DNA of 64,000 nucleotides from Marsupella aquatica. Its lineage: Eukaryota; Marchantiophyta. Position 1 is the stretch's first letter. Each line of letters opens with the position of its first letter. Positions 34,304 through 45,607 of this stretch are shown here, one piece after another. The stretch lies in the NCBI GenBank assembly GCA_973895155.1, contig OZ316895.1, positions 18,662,001 to 18,726,000 of the forward strand. Direction: 5' to 3'. The translations under genes and the position numbers were made by a program. The notes below the pieces were generated by a model, which was given only the letters and a program-made list of their open reading frames with translations, was not told the DNA's origin and searched no databases.

Positions 34304-36630
34304 CAACACCGTGACCAGCACCTGAAAACCCTTGGCATTCCCAACCAACTATGATCAAATCAAGGGAGCCAAGAAGGGTTAAGTGCCGGTGCTGGACAAG
34401 CTGGATATCGGGATGAAAGAAAGAAAATACAGACTTCCATGCACTATGTGGAATCTGTTGGGGAAATCGCTCTGAAAATTCCAGCAGACAGGATTCAGCC
34501 ACTTGCCTTGCACCGGGATCAATATCCACATAGATATATTGCTTCACCACCATGCCAGACTATAGGAGAGCTTCCACGCCTGTAGAAATACCACCAAAAA
34601 GCTCAAGCAATGTAAGGCCATCTAGAGGAGGAGTCCATATAACTGGTGCGCTCAAGATTGGGGCTATTGGTTGTCCATTGTGGTGCCCAAGGTCCTCAAA
34701 TTTGCGCAATGCAGCCACCTCATCATTATCCTCCTCAATCCAATCCTGCAATGGGTGGTTGACATAGGTAGTTGTGTGCACTGCTTTCAACACACAATGG
34801 TGAGCCATAGGTGGATGGGCACCATGCAAATCAAGTGAAATGTAGCCCAAGTGTGAGCCATCCGTATGCCAATCAACTCTATAGTATGCATGCTCATGCC
34901 AGTTGTCAATGGTAAAACCTGGTGGGAACAAAGCCTCCTGGCCAATGAGCACATCATACGTAGTGGCATTGGTAACCAAACATCTGACTGGGAAATGCAG
35001 TTCTTGATCTGTACCTCCATTAAAAGTGAAAGTGAGTAAAGTAGAACTCTCACCCATCACATCCTCCACAGTGCCACTAGCAGCCCGAATGTGCCACTTG
35101 GATTGCTGTAAAATATCAGTCAGGAGTCCCATTTGCTTGGCAAACTGAATGCCCAAGATCACTGGTTGAGCGCTTGTGTCTAGCATGACCACCTGAGGAG
35201 TGTGACCCTCCAACTTGACCGCTGAATTCCTGTTGTCAACAATGACAATGGTGGTGGAAACTGAAGTCCTATCACTAGGCACCACTCTCGGCAAATGATG
35301 AGGTACCTTGTGAAGGGAGTTAGTGTCCACGATCTTCCCACTCAATAGCATAGCCAAGAAAGATGGAGCATCATGACCAGAATCAAGTGTAGCTTTGGTC
35401 ACACAATCTGCAACAATACTGCCATCTCTATCATTGGAAATTGGTACTGGGATAGCCAAACCAGTGGAAGCATGTAATGGAGAAGAAGAAGGTCCAGTAT
35501 GTACATGAGATTGGACCTCCAAAACCGGTGTCACAGGGGCTGATGAAGAATGCAGTGAACCCTCTAGCGCTTTGATGACAGCTCTAGCATCCAACTGTAA
35601 ATCATGGCAACTAAAAAGTGGAGTTGTAAGAATCTTTTGTGCCATATTGGAGGTGAAATGCTCAAGCAGCTCAGGAGAAACAACTCTCTGTGAAATGTCA
35701 GCAACACCTGGTGGTGGAATGGATATAGCTACAGCTCCCTCCCCCCTCACCAACAAGGTGCGCTCTTCAACAAGCGTGACTAGCTGAAAAGATTGGGGCA
35801 TGACAGCCCGAGCTCCCCTCGCTCTAGTCATAGAACCAACAGCAAGACCATCAGCCTGTACAATGCGGCATGTGGGAGCAGTACGGGAGGCAGCACTGGC
35901 CTACTGGTAAGCAAAATAGGATGGGCCGAATGAATCTGAAAAGTCTGTTGTAAGGCCAGGCTGTGTAGCAGAGGACAGCACACACTCATCCATATGAGCA
36001 TCAAATGGCAAGCCATAGAAAGAGCGGGGTAAAGGTGCTGAACTGTCAGTGGTGTCTGGGCCAGGGATGGGTTGCACGTGACCAGCCGGTTGAGAAGGAC
36101 CAGCAGAGGCAGGTGACTTGCCTTTGATGTTGGCAAGTTGGGCACGTTAGAACTCAACCTCACGAGTCAGAGACTGGAGTTGAGTTGCCTGTGCGTTGTG
36201 AGCCTCCTTCTGAGCTGGTTGCTTCTATTGCTGCTTGGACGATTTGCTGGCACCGGGTGCTTTGCCACTGGAAGGAGGAGCAACTGAGGCAATAGGAGCC
36301 CTCCTAGCTGGTGGGGGAGTGGAAGCAGGAGCAAGATGAGGGACCTGCTGTCGTAGCTGCTTCCTCTCTAGGAATTTGGAAAAACAAATTGCCTCCAAGT
36401 GACCCACTTTCTTGCAAAAATCACAAGACAGGTCCTCAACAACAATATCACATTCATTAGCCTTGTGATTAGGGTTACCACAGTAGTTGCAAGATGGTAG
36501 CATGAAAGCAGCATGTATTGGCTTGGTCTTGGAAGCATATTGTGGCACATAGGAAGGAGTGGCCAGTGTAGGGGCGGGAGCCTGGTACTTGGATTGCGGT
36601 GGATGTGCAATACTGGCCTCATAATGTGCA
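34299..36630 (-). pseudogene. Element D: Gag zinc knuckles, protease and methyltransferase N-terminal half
   Basis: One minus-strand frame runs from 36630 to 34299 with four TAG-type stops (near 36225, 36150 and 35900, and at 34560-34562), each explicable as CAG to TAG. Two zinc knuckles, CNYCGNPNHKANEC and CDFCKKVGHLEAIC, lie at about 36480-36390. The protease is recognised by VMLDTSAQPVILG (about 35190) and YDVLIGQEALF (about 34945). Directly after it comes the methyltransferase: LTLLELFGGISTG (34575-34613, motif I, cofactor binding), YVDIDPGARQ (motif II acidic residue) and DLIIVGWECQGFSGAG (motif IV; catalytic Cys at 34335-34337). The motif IV proline is replaced by Glu in this copy. LTR E interrupts it at 34298. 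Confidence 0.85.
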
Positions 36631-36635
36631 TGGGC
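36631..36635 (+). repeat. Target-site duplication TGGGC, left of A2
   Basis: Identical to 40544-40548. Confidence 0.9.
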
Positions 36636-39600
36636 TGTGACGCCGCCAGTACAGCGAGTAATGAGTAATTCGGTCTAAACCGTGCCTAGCACGCGCGTTA
36701 GGAGCATCTTAGGCCGCTATGATTAGCATAACGACAATATTTAGGTAGCCATTATGAGTAGGAAATCATTAGTCAATAAGGGGAATTCATGTTCGGGCTG
36801 GCGGCGCGTCGCCATTCGCACACCTGGGTTACGAGCATGGAGGGGCCCCTCCCTCGGGTCCGTATAGCAAACTTCGGGAGGCGTCCACTGACACGCGGTG
36901 ACTCAGACCGGCGGAGTGGCCGGTACACTACAAGCGTGAACGGTTCAGCCTATAGGCAACGAGGAGATGTTGGGGGATCGACAAGCCCTCAAGGTATAAA
37001 AAGGGAGCCGACCCTTTGGAGTGCACCAGTCCATCAGTCCACGCGCCAACTTCGACCCCAGCTCTCTCGTTCGCTCTAAGTCGCCACTACTATCTCCTCT
37101 GAATGTCGCACACGATGCTCTCCAGTTCGGCCATTCAATTCTGGACGCAGTTCCTATCTACCGGAAGACACTTGGCCAACTCATTGAAACACGCCAACCC
37201 GCGCCGATATGAAATCGAATGCGAGTATGAGAGAGCCATCCGCCTAGCAGGATGACACCACTACATCCTTAACTTTGACTACCCATCTCAGAGCGAGCTT
37301 TACCGACCAGCAGAGGTATGTGGGTACTTCTTTAATGGAGACAAATATATCGGTTTTTGGGAAGCATTGCTTCGGCTTCCGGACGAGGTCTTCAATATCC
37401 CGGGTACGATTGACTTGCAACGACATCACTTCGACCACATCCCTGCTCAGGTTCGGGCTATCATCAACAGTGAGTCCAGCACTACCCGTTTGACAAGGTC
37501 ATCTACACTTGCTTCAGAGAACTTCTACCAGCACCTACAGAGCTTCATGGGAACTAGACCCGCAACCACCGGCGCCAACCCAGTCGACCCCATACCCGTA
37601 TCCGCACCAACGCAGACTCAGGCTCAGGCTCAACTTTAGTCTCAGTCTCAGCCTAGCCAACCCCCACCGCCGATCGCCCCGCCAGCAGTACAAGTACGCT
37701 CTGTCATCAACACTGTGGACCTTAGCGACGACGACGAGGCTACCCCACCCTTGCTCAGGCGGCCCAGAGGAGCAAACACTCAGGGGGCCGACACTATATA
37801 GTCCCCTCCCCATGCTCGGACCCAAGGAGCGGCTCCAGCAGACAACACGATGACCGTGGCCGCCCCGGGACCAATACTAACGGCGGTAGCACTACCTATG
37901 CCCGATCGAGAGGATGGGGAGGTGTCACCTTCCCCGAGCCAGTCACGGGGGAAGAAGAGGAAGGAACCCGCCACTGCATCCGGGTTACCATTGGCCACGG
38001 TAGCCGTGGCCAAGGTGACAATGCACCGCATGGGGGAAAACGTGCATAAGAACATCCTCCATCCCAAGCATGCAGTGTACCTGAAGACTCAGGGATTCGA
38101 GCACCTCGCCTCTCTCCCCTGGAACACTTGAAGGTACTACGGGGAGGACATGACAGAATTCGTCAAGAATTATGATGACGCACGTCAACATACTCGGCTG
38201 CGGGGAAGGAATATGTCCCTCACGAAAGAACGGCTCAAGATGATCTTTGGATTACCCGAAGGTGACCATCGAGTCAAATCACGGGCTCCCGGGGGCAAGG
38301 GAGCCAAGTACCAATCCTCGAGTTTTCCCTCAGAGGGAGCAGTGGACAACGGGTTCGTGATGAGGACCTGCCTCATCCCCGAGATAGCTGAGCGACTAGA
38401 GTTCCAAAGGTACGCCCTCCACATGATGGAACCCCGGGGGGAGATCTCCGCCGCCCAGGTTATCCAGGTCGAGAACTATCGACCTAGGAAGTGGGCGTCG
38501 TACTTTGCTAAGAAATTCCATGAAGAGATGGAGCGGCGAAGGAAGATGTTGTACATTGGCGGGAAGGCGTATTTTGCTAGCCACATCGAGATCATTCTTG
38601 AGTGGTACACTCGATTTGATCGACAAACCCTTCCCCGTGTCAACGTTACAAAGCTTGTCCTTGCTAGGTGGGTTTTTCCGGCCTTGGAGAGACGGCCCCA
38701 ACCCGAGGCCCAAAGTCCAGCGGACACGCAAACTTCACCCACCCCACCTCCACAAGTAGCTGTAGTCGTAACTGAGGAGGTACCGGATGGGTCGGTTATC
38801 GCAACCATAGATGCGATCCAACAGGCCGGGCTAAGTACAGAAGTCGGTACAGCGGAGGTCTTACTCAAGCCCGGGTCTCCCAAAGACCCACTGGTGGCTA
38901 TTCCGGAGAACCAGACATTGCTGCAAGAGGACACTCCAGCCCCTTCCAACATTACGTCCCCAGGGCTGGATGTCACTGCCCCGGCCCCCGCGCGTGTTCA
39001 CGTCTGCCCGTGCCCAACTCCGGACAGGCACAACCTGGACCACCCGGAACTCTTCATACCGGGTGGTCCAGGTCTATCCTCTGACCTGGCCCAGTCAGAG
39101 TTCCGGGTGGTCCAGGTCCAGAGGATAGAGCGGTACCGGGTGGAGTCCGTATACTTAAAGAACGAAGTTGTGGCTCAAGAGGCTGAGCTTTTGCAACTAC
39201 GACCCAAAGTTGCAGCCGCTGATGATTTGTTAGCAAAGGCGCACGCCCTTACCGCCCTAGCCGAGCAGGCCAAAGCTGGGAACGAGGCCGAGATTGCACG
39301 ACTCCGGAACCAGATTGACAGTTTGAAGAATCAAACTATCATCTGGCAGAAGGATCTGGAGGAGGCCGAAGAACGGGCCCAACGGGACACTGCGGAGATA
39401 GCCACGCTACAGGCCGAAGTGGCACGGCTCCAAACCGAAGCCGAGAAGCAGGACCAGCTGGCGGGCAAGCTGACGAGCGACGCCCAGCAGCTGGAGGAGG
39501 CAACGGAGGAGACAGATGCGGCGAAGCGAGAGAACGAATCTCTGCTGGACCAGGTCCAGCTCCTCAAGGCGGACAACGATAGACTTTGTAAGCAGCGGGA

Positions 39601-40543
39601 TGGCCGCTCCCACTCGGGCGGCTCTGGCAAGGGTGCCAGGCATTAGCGGCGGAGTAGGAATAGAATAGGGTTAGGAGTAGCTAAGTCAGGCTATTGGGAC
39701 AGGCACCTGCCTTAGTTACAGCAGCACTGCCATGCTGTCCAACCTGCGTAGATTAGGATCTTCTAATAAGACACAGCCATTTTTTGGCCTAACAGTCAGA
39801 TTAGTTAGGACCTAAGTCAGCGAATCTTCGAGCGGGAGGACACTCCGTTCCTCGGCCCTTAGTATTTAGCGCACCCCTCGGTAGAGGCAGGGGGGTTTTT
39901 AGTCTCAGAGTTGGACATCCGTGGTATGCGTGGGGAGTCCCGACCTCTGGGAGTGAAAGAGTACCAAGGGGAGGGGGTAGGACTAAGCTCGTTGGGCGAG
40001 TGCGGAGCCAGGTTCCGTTGTAGTATACTCTCTCGGCCTTGAACCTGTTCATTCCGGAGCTGTCGGGTCAACCAAGTGTACGCACATGTCCCCTATGTAG
40101 TAAAATCCTTTCCCATTATTTTCTTCGTGTAAATCAAGATTGTATGCTTGTACGCGTGTATGTGTGTGTGAATCTCGTGTATAGGTGGCAACGCCGGGCC
40201 GAACGCACTACCCGAGTCGTGCACGGGGTGCAGCTTGCGGGTATGTGGTTGCGAGCATGGTTTAAGAACCTGTATCATTGAATCCGGATCGAAGGCGGAC
40301 AATACGAAGGCTTAGAAGTTCTTAAGCCGGGGTCGATCCTGTTATCGACTAAGGTACGTTCCAGCGGTGGAACATAAACCATACCTAGGAGATGTCCGTA
40401 TCTAACAGTAGGCGCACTTAGCGCTAGTTTACGTGAATTAGGTGCATTACGGGCTTCCCTCCCTGCCCGAACCCTCATATTTACGAAGGAGGTGCCCGTT
40501 TAAAGCTGAAGCCCGAGTTAAGGCCAAGGCTGATGACGTGACA
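36636..40543 (+). mobile_element. Solo LTR of family A (A2), 3908 bp
   Basis: It starts TGTGACGCCGCC, ends GATGACGTGACA and has exact TGGGC duplications. It is colinear with both A1 LTRs (TATA box at 36995, frame at 37103-39646, non-coding tail), with no internal-element sequence. It splits the gag of element D. It differs from the A1 LTRs by scattered substitutions and by one rearranged segment at 39055-39125. Confidence 0.93.
37103..39646 (+). pseudogene. LTR-internal ORF of solo LTR A2 (four stops, one rearrangement)
   Basis: It is in frame with the A1 LTR proteins from MSHTMLSSS to the C-terminal GKGARH. Stops are TGA 37253-37255 (CGA in A1), TAG 37637-37639, TAG 37799-37801 (TCG in A1) and TGA 38129-38131. 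From 38150 it is open for 498 codons through the core (IFGLPEGDH) and the coiled coil. About 150 bp present in A1, encoding a segment around GDFSHQIARDTGEF, are replaced by a shorter scrambled stretch that keeps the frame. Confidence 0.77.
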
Positions 40544-40548
40544 TGGGC
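40544..40548 (+). repeat. Target-site duplication TGGGC, right of A2
   Basis: Identical to 36631-36635. Confidence 0.9.
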
Positions 40549-41543
40549 CAACTCAAGTTTCTCAGCAGTGTCATAGACGTTGAGCAATGTGTAGCTATCT
40601 CCAAACTCTGAGAATACTTGCTGCAACACTTGCAAATGGAGAGCTGGTGTGCCCTCCAATGTATGAAGGTAGCAATGAGCAGCCTCCAGGTCAGTGATGC
40701 TCTGGGTGTCCTCCTTCAGCTTGAGAAGCCGGCGATACATCATCTTCAATGTTTCATCGCACTGCCTCACAAAGGTGGCCAACTGCATGATTTTGTTAGC
40801 ACTCTTGATTGGGAATTCCAATTCAAGAACCTGGAAAACTTAGCCACTGGATCAGCAAAGGCAGGGGAATCAATGGTGGGAGAAATGCCTGATGTAGCCT
40901 GTGCCAAGACAGTGGGAGTAACTGGCGCAGTGGTAGGAACTAGAGTAGGAGGGGAAATGACAGGAGCAGCAACACGGGCTACAATGGCATTCTGTAAGGC
41001 CAATTGTGAGGCTGCCACAATTGCATTGGCATAGGCAAGGTTAGGCAATTGGGTGACAGCAAGCAGCCGTTGAGAATGCTGCTCATACACATCCAAAACC
41101 TCATGGTGCACATACCTGGCTAGTTGCTTAAATGCAAATGCAATTGTGAAATTGCTGTTGTACTTCAACTCCAATTCATAAATGACAGTGTAGAAAGTGG
41201 ATTTGAATTCACGCAAAGAAACAATGCTTGGACGCCCACTGAAGCGCTCAATGCGGCCAGATGAGTGGCTGACATCCATGCTGTATGTCGGTGAAGCTGG
41301 AACAACCACTGATGCAGAAAGAGTAAAGGGTAAAGAAGCGATAGCAGACTTTGGGGTAGTGGTGAAGCGACCACCAAATGTAGCAGAAGGGTTGCGTGGT
41401 GTGGGTGCTGCTGCTGTTTGCTGACGCCGTCAAAATTGTCGAGATTCCAATGAAATTGGCACCAACGGTCGTGGATCACTCCGTAAGTGGTACCAAGGTG
41501 TTGGTGGCGATGAGCTGCTACCTCCTGGCTCGTTTGCTGACAT
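40549..41543 (-). pseudogene. Element D gag, N-terminal part
   Basis: The minus-strand ATG at 41543 starts MSANEPGG and leads, through a TGA at about 41428-41430, into a Gag-like region containing IERFSGRPSIVSLREF and YVHHEVLDVYEQHSQR. A frameshift near 40850 follows, then LATFVRQCDETLKMMYRRL and VFSEFGDSY. The sequence continues across solo LTR A2 to the zinc knuckles at 36480. It is assigned as Gag from its position before the knuckles and the pattern of capsid-type helices. It is divergent from the family A gag. Confidence 0.65.
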
Positions 41544-41573
41544 GTTGTGTGATAGTACCCGATGTACCCAAAA

Positions 41574-42865
41574 TGTGTAAAGACTGAGAAAACCCATCAC
41601 CGTCAAAAAACCATCGGGGACAAAGACTCTTAAAACCTCAAATTGTGTCCCCATCGCGCTTGCCTATGTGTATACATAGGCAATGTTGGATTGCCGTCCC
41701 ATTTGTATACCCCGGGCCTGCAGCCCTATGTAGATGACCATCGGCGGCAGCAAAGAAATCCACAAAGAAATGGCCAAAAAAATGTGAAAGGGGGCGCCCC
41801 TTAAGTGTATACGTCGGCCCCGGCGTGGACCCAAAAACTGACGGAAGGCGCACGTCGATGGAAAAGAAAAATCAGGTGGGGACCGGCAACCAAGCGAGTA
41901 TGCATACACACTCGGGGCACCGTGCGCTATGCTGCAGACAAATAAAAGCGAAAGCAAGGCGAGGCAAAAAAGAAAAGGACAAGGCAAGGAAAAAGAAATG
42001 GCCCCTAATGGGCTCGAGCCCTGCATAGGGCTTTGCGCCCCCCTCTCCTTATGCTCCCAAAGAGGTGAGGGCTATGAGCTCCCCCTCTCCTCTTCAACGC
42101 GCTGTGGGCCTCGTGCCTAGCTTGAATGTACTCCCCTTCTGTTTAATACAGCATAGGGCCTCGTGCCCTCTCCTTGCGCCCCTGCTTTGACTCCCCTCCC
42201 CCTTGCTTTAATGCTGCCTAGGGCCTCGAGCCCTCTATTGGCACTTGCTTCCCCCTCCTCTCCTTGGCTTGTGCTCAGCTCCCCTCCCCCTGCTTTTAAT
42301 GCTTCATAGGGCCTCGTGCCCTGTCCCTCCTTGTGCAAAAATCTACTCCTAAGAGAAGGGAGTCTGTACTCCCCCCTCTCTTAATGCTGGCAATGGAAGG
42401 TCAAGGCTAAAACGAGCCAAGGAGGAGGCGAAAGAAAAATGGGACCCCCCCTATGTGAGTAAGGAGGAGAAAAGGGAGGGTGTGCGGCCCTATGCGCAGC
42501 TTTGGGGCATTGATGAGCCCCGCATGTGTATACTCAGGCTGCAGGTAGGGCAACAACAGGACTGGGAGGCAGCTTGCGACGGCAGCTGCCGAGTAAAGAA
42601 AAGGGGTCGCAGCCAGGAAACAGCTCGCAACGGGGGCCGCCTGAACAAAATGGAAAAGGGGAGAAATTGGCCGGGAAACACCGAAAAATGGCCTCGCGTA
42701 TGTCGATCAACAGCAAGTCACCTCCACTTTGCGGCAGTCAATTGGCAGGTGGAAGTAGGTCGTGCTGCGGCCGGCAATCGATGGAGGCAACACTCAATGG
42801 AAGGGATCGCGGACGCACTTGGGAAGGTTGGGTTCCAATAGAAGCGTTATGTGTATACTTACACA
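41574..42865 (-). mobile_element. Candidate 5' LTR of element D
   Basis: This stretch directly precedes the D gag ATG (30 bp away). It is bounded by TGTGTAAG on the minus strand at 42865 and CTTTACACA at 41574, a near-perfect terminal inverted repeat of TG..CA type. It contains four GGCCTCGTGCC-type repeats (about 42106, 42157, 42221 and 42309) and repeated GTATAC words, and has no coding potential. No second LTR is available to confirm the limits because the 3' end of D is lost. Confidence 0.5.
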
Positions 42866-43059
42866 TAACGCGACATTAAACCATAATTTCAACCCGTCCC
42901 TCCATGGTTGCTCAAAGAAATTGCACCGACTTCGACGGGAATTGTCTGGACCGACATAAGCAGCTGAGACAAGAATGTCTCCTACCTTCTTCCCCTTGTC
43001 AGCAACTCAGCAGTTCTTCTTGAATAAAAGGCGTAAGAGTGCACTACACTAGCAGGAGG

Positions 43060-44160
43060 ATGGTGGATTTATTTAGGGTGGCCTCGTGGAATGTTTGCGG
43101 TCTGTGCGAACCCAACCGCAAGCATGTGGTGAAGAACTCGGTTAAATCCTTGAAGTCACCCTTGAGTATTCTGGCATTACAGGAAGTAAAAACTGATCAG
43201 TTCCGCTTAGATATGGCGTTGAGAGCAATCCTTCTTGACTACCAACACTTCTCTTCTGCACCGGAGGAGGGCAGAGGGGGAACAGCTTTGTTGGTCCACC
43301 CTGAGATTAAGGTGGTGAGATCAGGCATGCTTGATCTGGGACGTGCTGTGTGGGTGGTAGTGGACACATCAGCTGGGAAGATTGGAATTGCGTGTATTTA
43401 TGCCCCTAACTCTTCTAGGTTACAAGCCCTGCTTTGGAACGATCTGAAGACCTTGCTCCCACAATTTGACTGGATTGTGTGTGGAGACTTCAACATGACA
43501 GAGCGCAGGTTGGATTCCACAGGGAACTCGCCTTTGATTCGAGGTAGGGAGGCGGAATTTTGGAGATTTCTCAAAATGCAATTTGATATGGTGGATGCCT
43601 GGGATGTCAAAGGTGCTGCAACCGGCCCCCGTTTCATGTGGAGGCGCTTCCGAAATGGTGAACTGGTGCAGTCAAGGCTGGATTGTTTTTATATAAGCGA
43701 GAAAGGATGGTGGATGGGAGAATTGGTGGGGCTCCTCCATGAGGGAGGCTCCTCTCTATCAGATCATGATCCAGTGCTGTTGGAGGTGAGGCTAGCAATG
43801 TCTCAGGTGCCAGGACTAAGAGGGAACACTAAGATTTTTAGGGCTAATCCAGCCTTACTGAAGAGAGAGGAGGATATGCAAGAGCTAGAAGAGGCTTGGA
43901 GGAAGGGAAGGGAGAACTTCGAGGACCCGCTCCTGCAATTTGCCAAGGGTAGTGCTCAACTGCAAAGCACTTACAGGAAGCTACAAGCCAAGCCGCGCTC
44001 AGCAGAGGTAGAGATGAGTTTCCTTCAAGCACAAATGCGTGCTCTAAAACTGTCAATTTTAGAAGCACATTTGGCCTCTGAAATCAGGGAGTACATGGAG
44101 GCGGAAGACTCATTGCATATGACAGAGATTGAGGAAGCGCACAGGGGATGGAGACGCTAG
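43060..44160 (+). CDS. LINE (L1-like) ORF2: apurinic endonuclease domain
   Basis: The frame from the ATG at 43060 encodes an exonuclease-endonuclease-phosphatase fold domain typical of plant L1 LINEs: ASWNVCGL at the start, LALQEVKT (metal-binding Glu), YAPNS, VCGDFNMT and LSDHDPVLL near residue 235. This domain nicks target DNA for target-primed reverse transcription. A stop at 44158-44160 reflects a frameshift; the protein resumes in another frame (GDARVKWLGEGEES). No ORF1 is visible upstream, and only about 190 bp separate it from the D LTR, so the 5' end is missing or displaced. Confidence 0.87.
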   Translation: MVDLFRVASWNVCGLCEPNRKHVVKNSVKSLKSPLSILALQEVKTDQFRLDMALRAILLDYQHFSSAPEEGRGGTALLVHPEIKVVRSGMLDLGRAVWVVVDTSAGKIGIACIYAPNSSRLQALLWNDLKTLLPQFDWIVCGDFNMTERRLDSTGNSPLIRGREAEFWRFLKMQFDMVDAWDVKGAATGPRFMWRRFRNGELVQSRLDCFYISEKGWWMGELVGLLHEGGSSLSDHDPVLLEVRLAMSQVPGLRGNTKIFRANPALLKREEDMQELEEAWRKGRENFEDPLLQFAKGSAQLQSTYRKLQAKPRSAEVEMSFLQAQMRALKLSILEAHLASEIREYMEAEDSLHMTEIEEAHRGWRR

Positions 44161-45607
44161 AGTTAAGTGGTTGGGGGAAGGGGAAGAATCCACTAAATTC
44201 TTTTTTGCTATGGTGAAAGCCAAGAGATCTAGAGAAGCTATGACTTCTCTTATTAGGGATGATGGCAGTGTGATTGTGGATCCTCATTGAATCTTGGGAG
44301 AAGTAGAGACTTTCTATAAGGGTATGTACTCAGCTTCGGATCTAACAGGAGGAGATAGGCGTACAAAGAGGAGCCAAAGCGCGCCTTTTAAGGAATACCA
44401 GATATGCTCTATCAGCTGCGGAGACCTTAAAGATGGAGGAGCTTCCTTCCTTCGAGGAGGTGAAAGATGTATTGTGGCTTCTGCCCAAAGACAAATCCCC
44501 GAGACCAGATGGATTGACTGCGGAGGTGTACAAGGCTTGTTGGGGATTCATTGGTAGAGATCTAGTAGACATGATTCAGGAATTCTGGCTATCAGGTGGA
44601 CTCGATGGTAGAATCTGTGAGGGAATAATCAAATTCATACCAAAGAAACCGGATAAACGCTACTTAAAAGACTGGAGACCACTCACAATGTTAAATATAG
44701 TGTACAAAATAAATGCCAAGATCCTTGCCTTGCGTTTGAAACCCCTCCTCCACAAGATAATCAGCCCTCAACAGACAGGATTCATCCCTGGGTGGCACAT
44801 CTTGGAAAATATCTCACTAGCGATGCTTACATTTGATTGGGTGCAACAGATGAAAACCAAAGCATTATTCCTAAAGCTCAATTTTGAAAAGGCATTTGAC
44901 AGGGTCTGTCATGAATATATTTGGGAATGCATGCACCTTCTTGGGATCAGTGGACGCTTTATAATGTTGGTAAAAGCACTGTTGGCTCAAGCTTCCTCGA
45001 GGGCTCTGGTAAATGGATTCCTTTCGGACCAGGTGCACCTGAAGCGTGGAGTGAGACAAGGCTGCCCATTATCACCACTTTTATTCGTGATCTCCACACA
45101 GCCGCTCATGGATTTCCTGAATGCGGAGATTATAGATAGGAGGCTTAGTGGACTGCAAATCACGGAGGACCTCATGGTCTGCTACAAACTTTTTGCTGAT
45201 GACGTCGGAATGTTCATCCCGACTACAGAGGAGGATTTTGAGGATACAAGACAGGCACTACAATGTTACGAGAAGGCCAGCGGGGCCAAGCTGAATCTAG
45301 AGAAGTCAGTAGTGATTCCACTGGCCATGGAAGAGATCCCACGCTGGCTCACTAACACTGGTTGCATTGTCAGCCAAAAGGGGGAGATACAAAAGTACTT
45401 GGGAGCACCCTTAGGAGTTGGGCTGCACACAGAGCAACTGCACAAGTTCTGCTTGGATAAGATAAGCTCTCGATTATCGGCCTGGGTAAACAAGTTGTTG
45501 TCTTTCACAGGAAGAACCCTCCTAGTTAAGCATATTCTGCAAGCAATTCCAATCTACCATGTGATGTACTGTAAAGCTTTGGCAGGATTAGCAAAAAAAC
45601 TGATTGC
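44161..45607 (+). pseudogene. LINE ORF2: reverse transcriptase domain
   Basis: After two frame changes (about 44160 and 44370) and a TGA at 44288-44290, the frame 44433-45607 encodes the RT: LPKDKSPRPDGL, IKFIPKKP, WRPLTMLNIVYKI, QTGFIPGWHI, VRQGCPLSPLLF and the catalytic FADDVGMF. The downstream LSFTGRTLLVKHIL block is typical of plant L1 ORF2. The reading is cut at 45607 by solo LTR F and resumes in frame at 47829 (ALSRDFLWG) once F and one target duplication are removed. Confidence 0.87.
45603..45607 (+). repeat. Target-site duplication ATTGC, left of LTR F
   Basis: Identical to 47824-47828. Confidence 0.82.
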
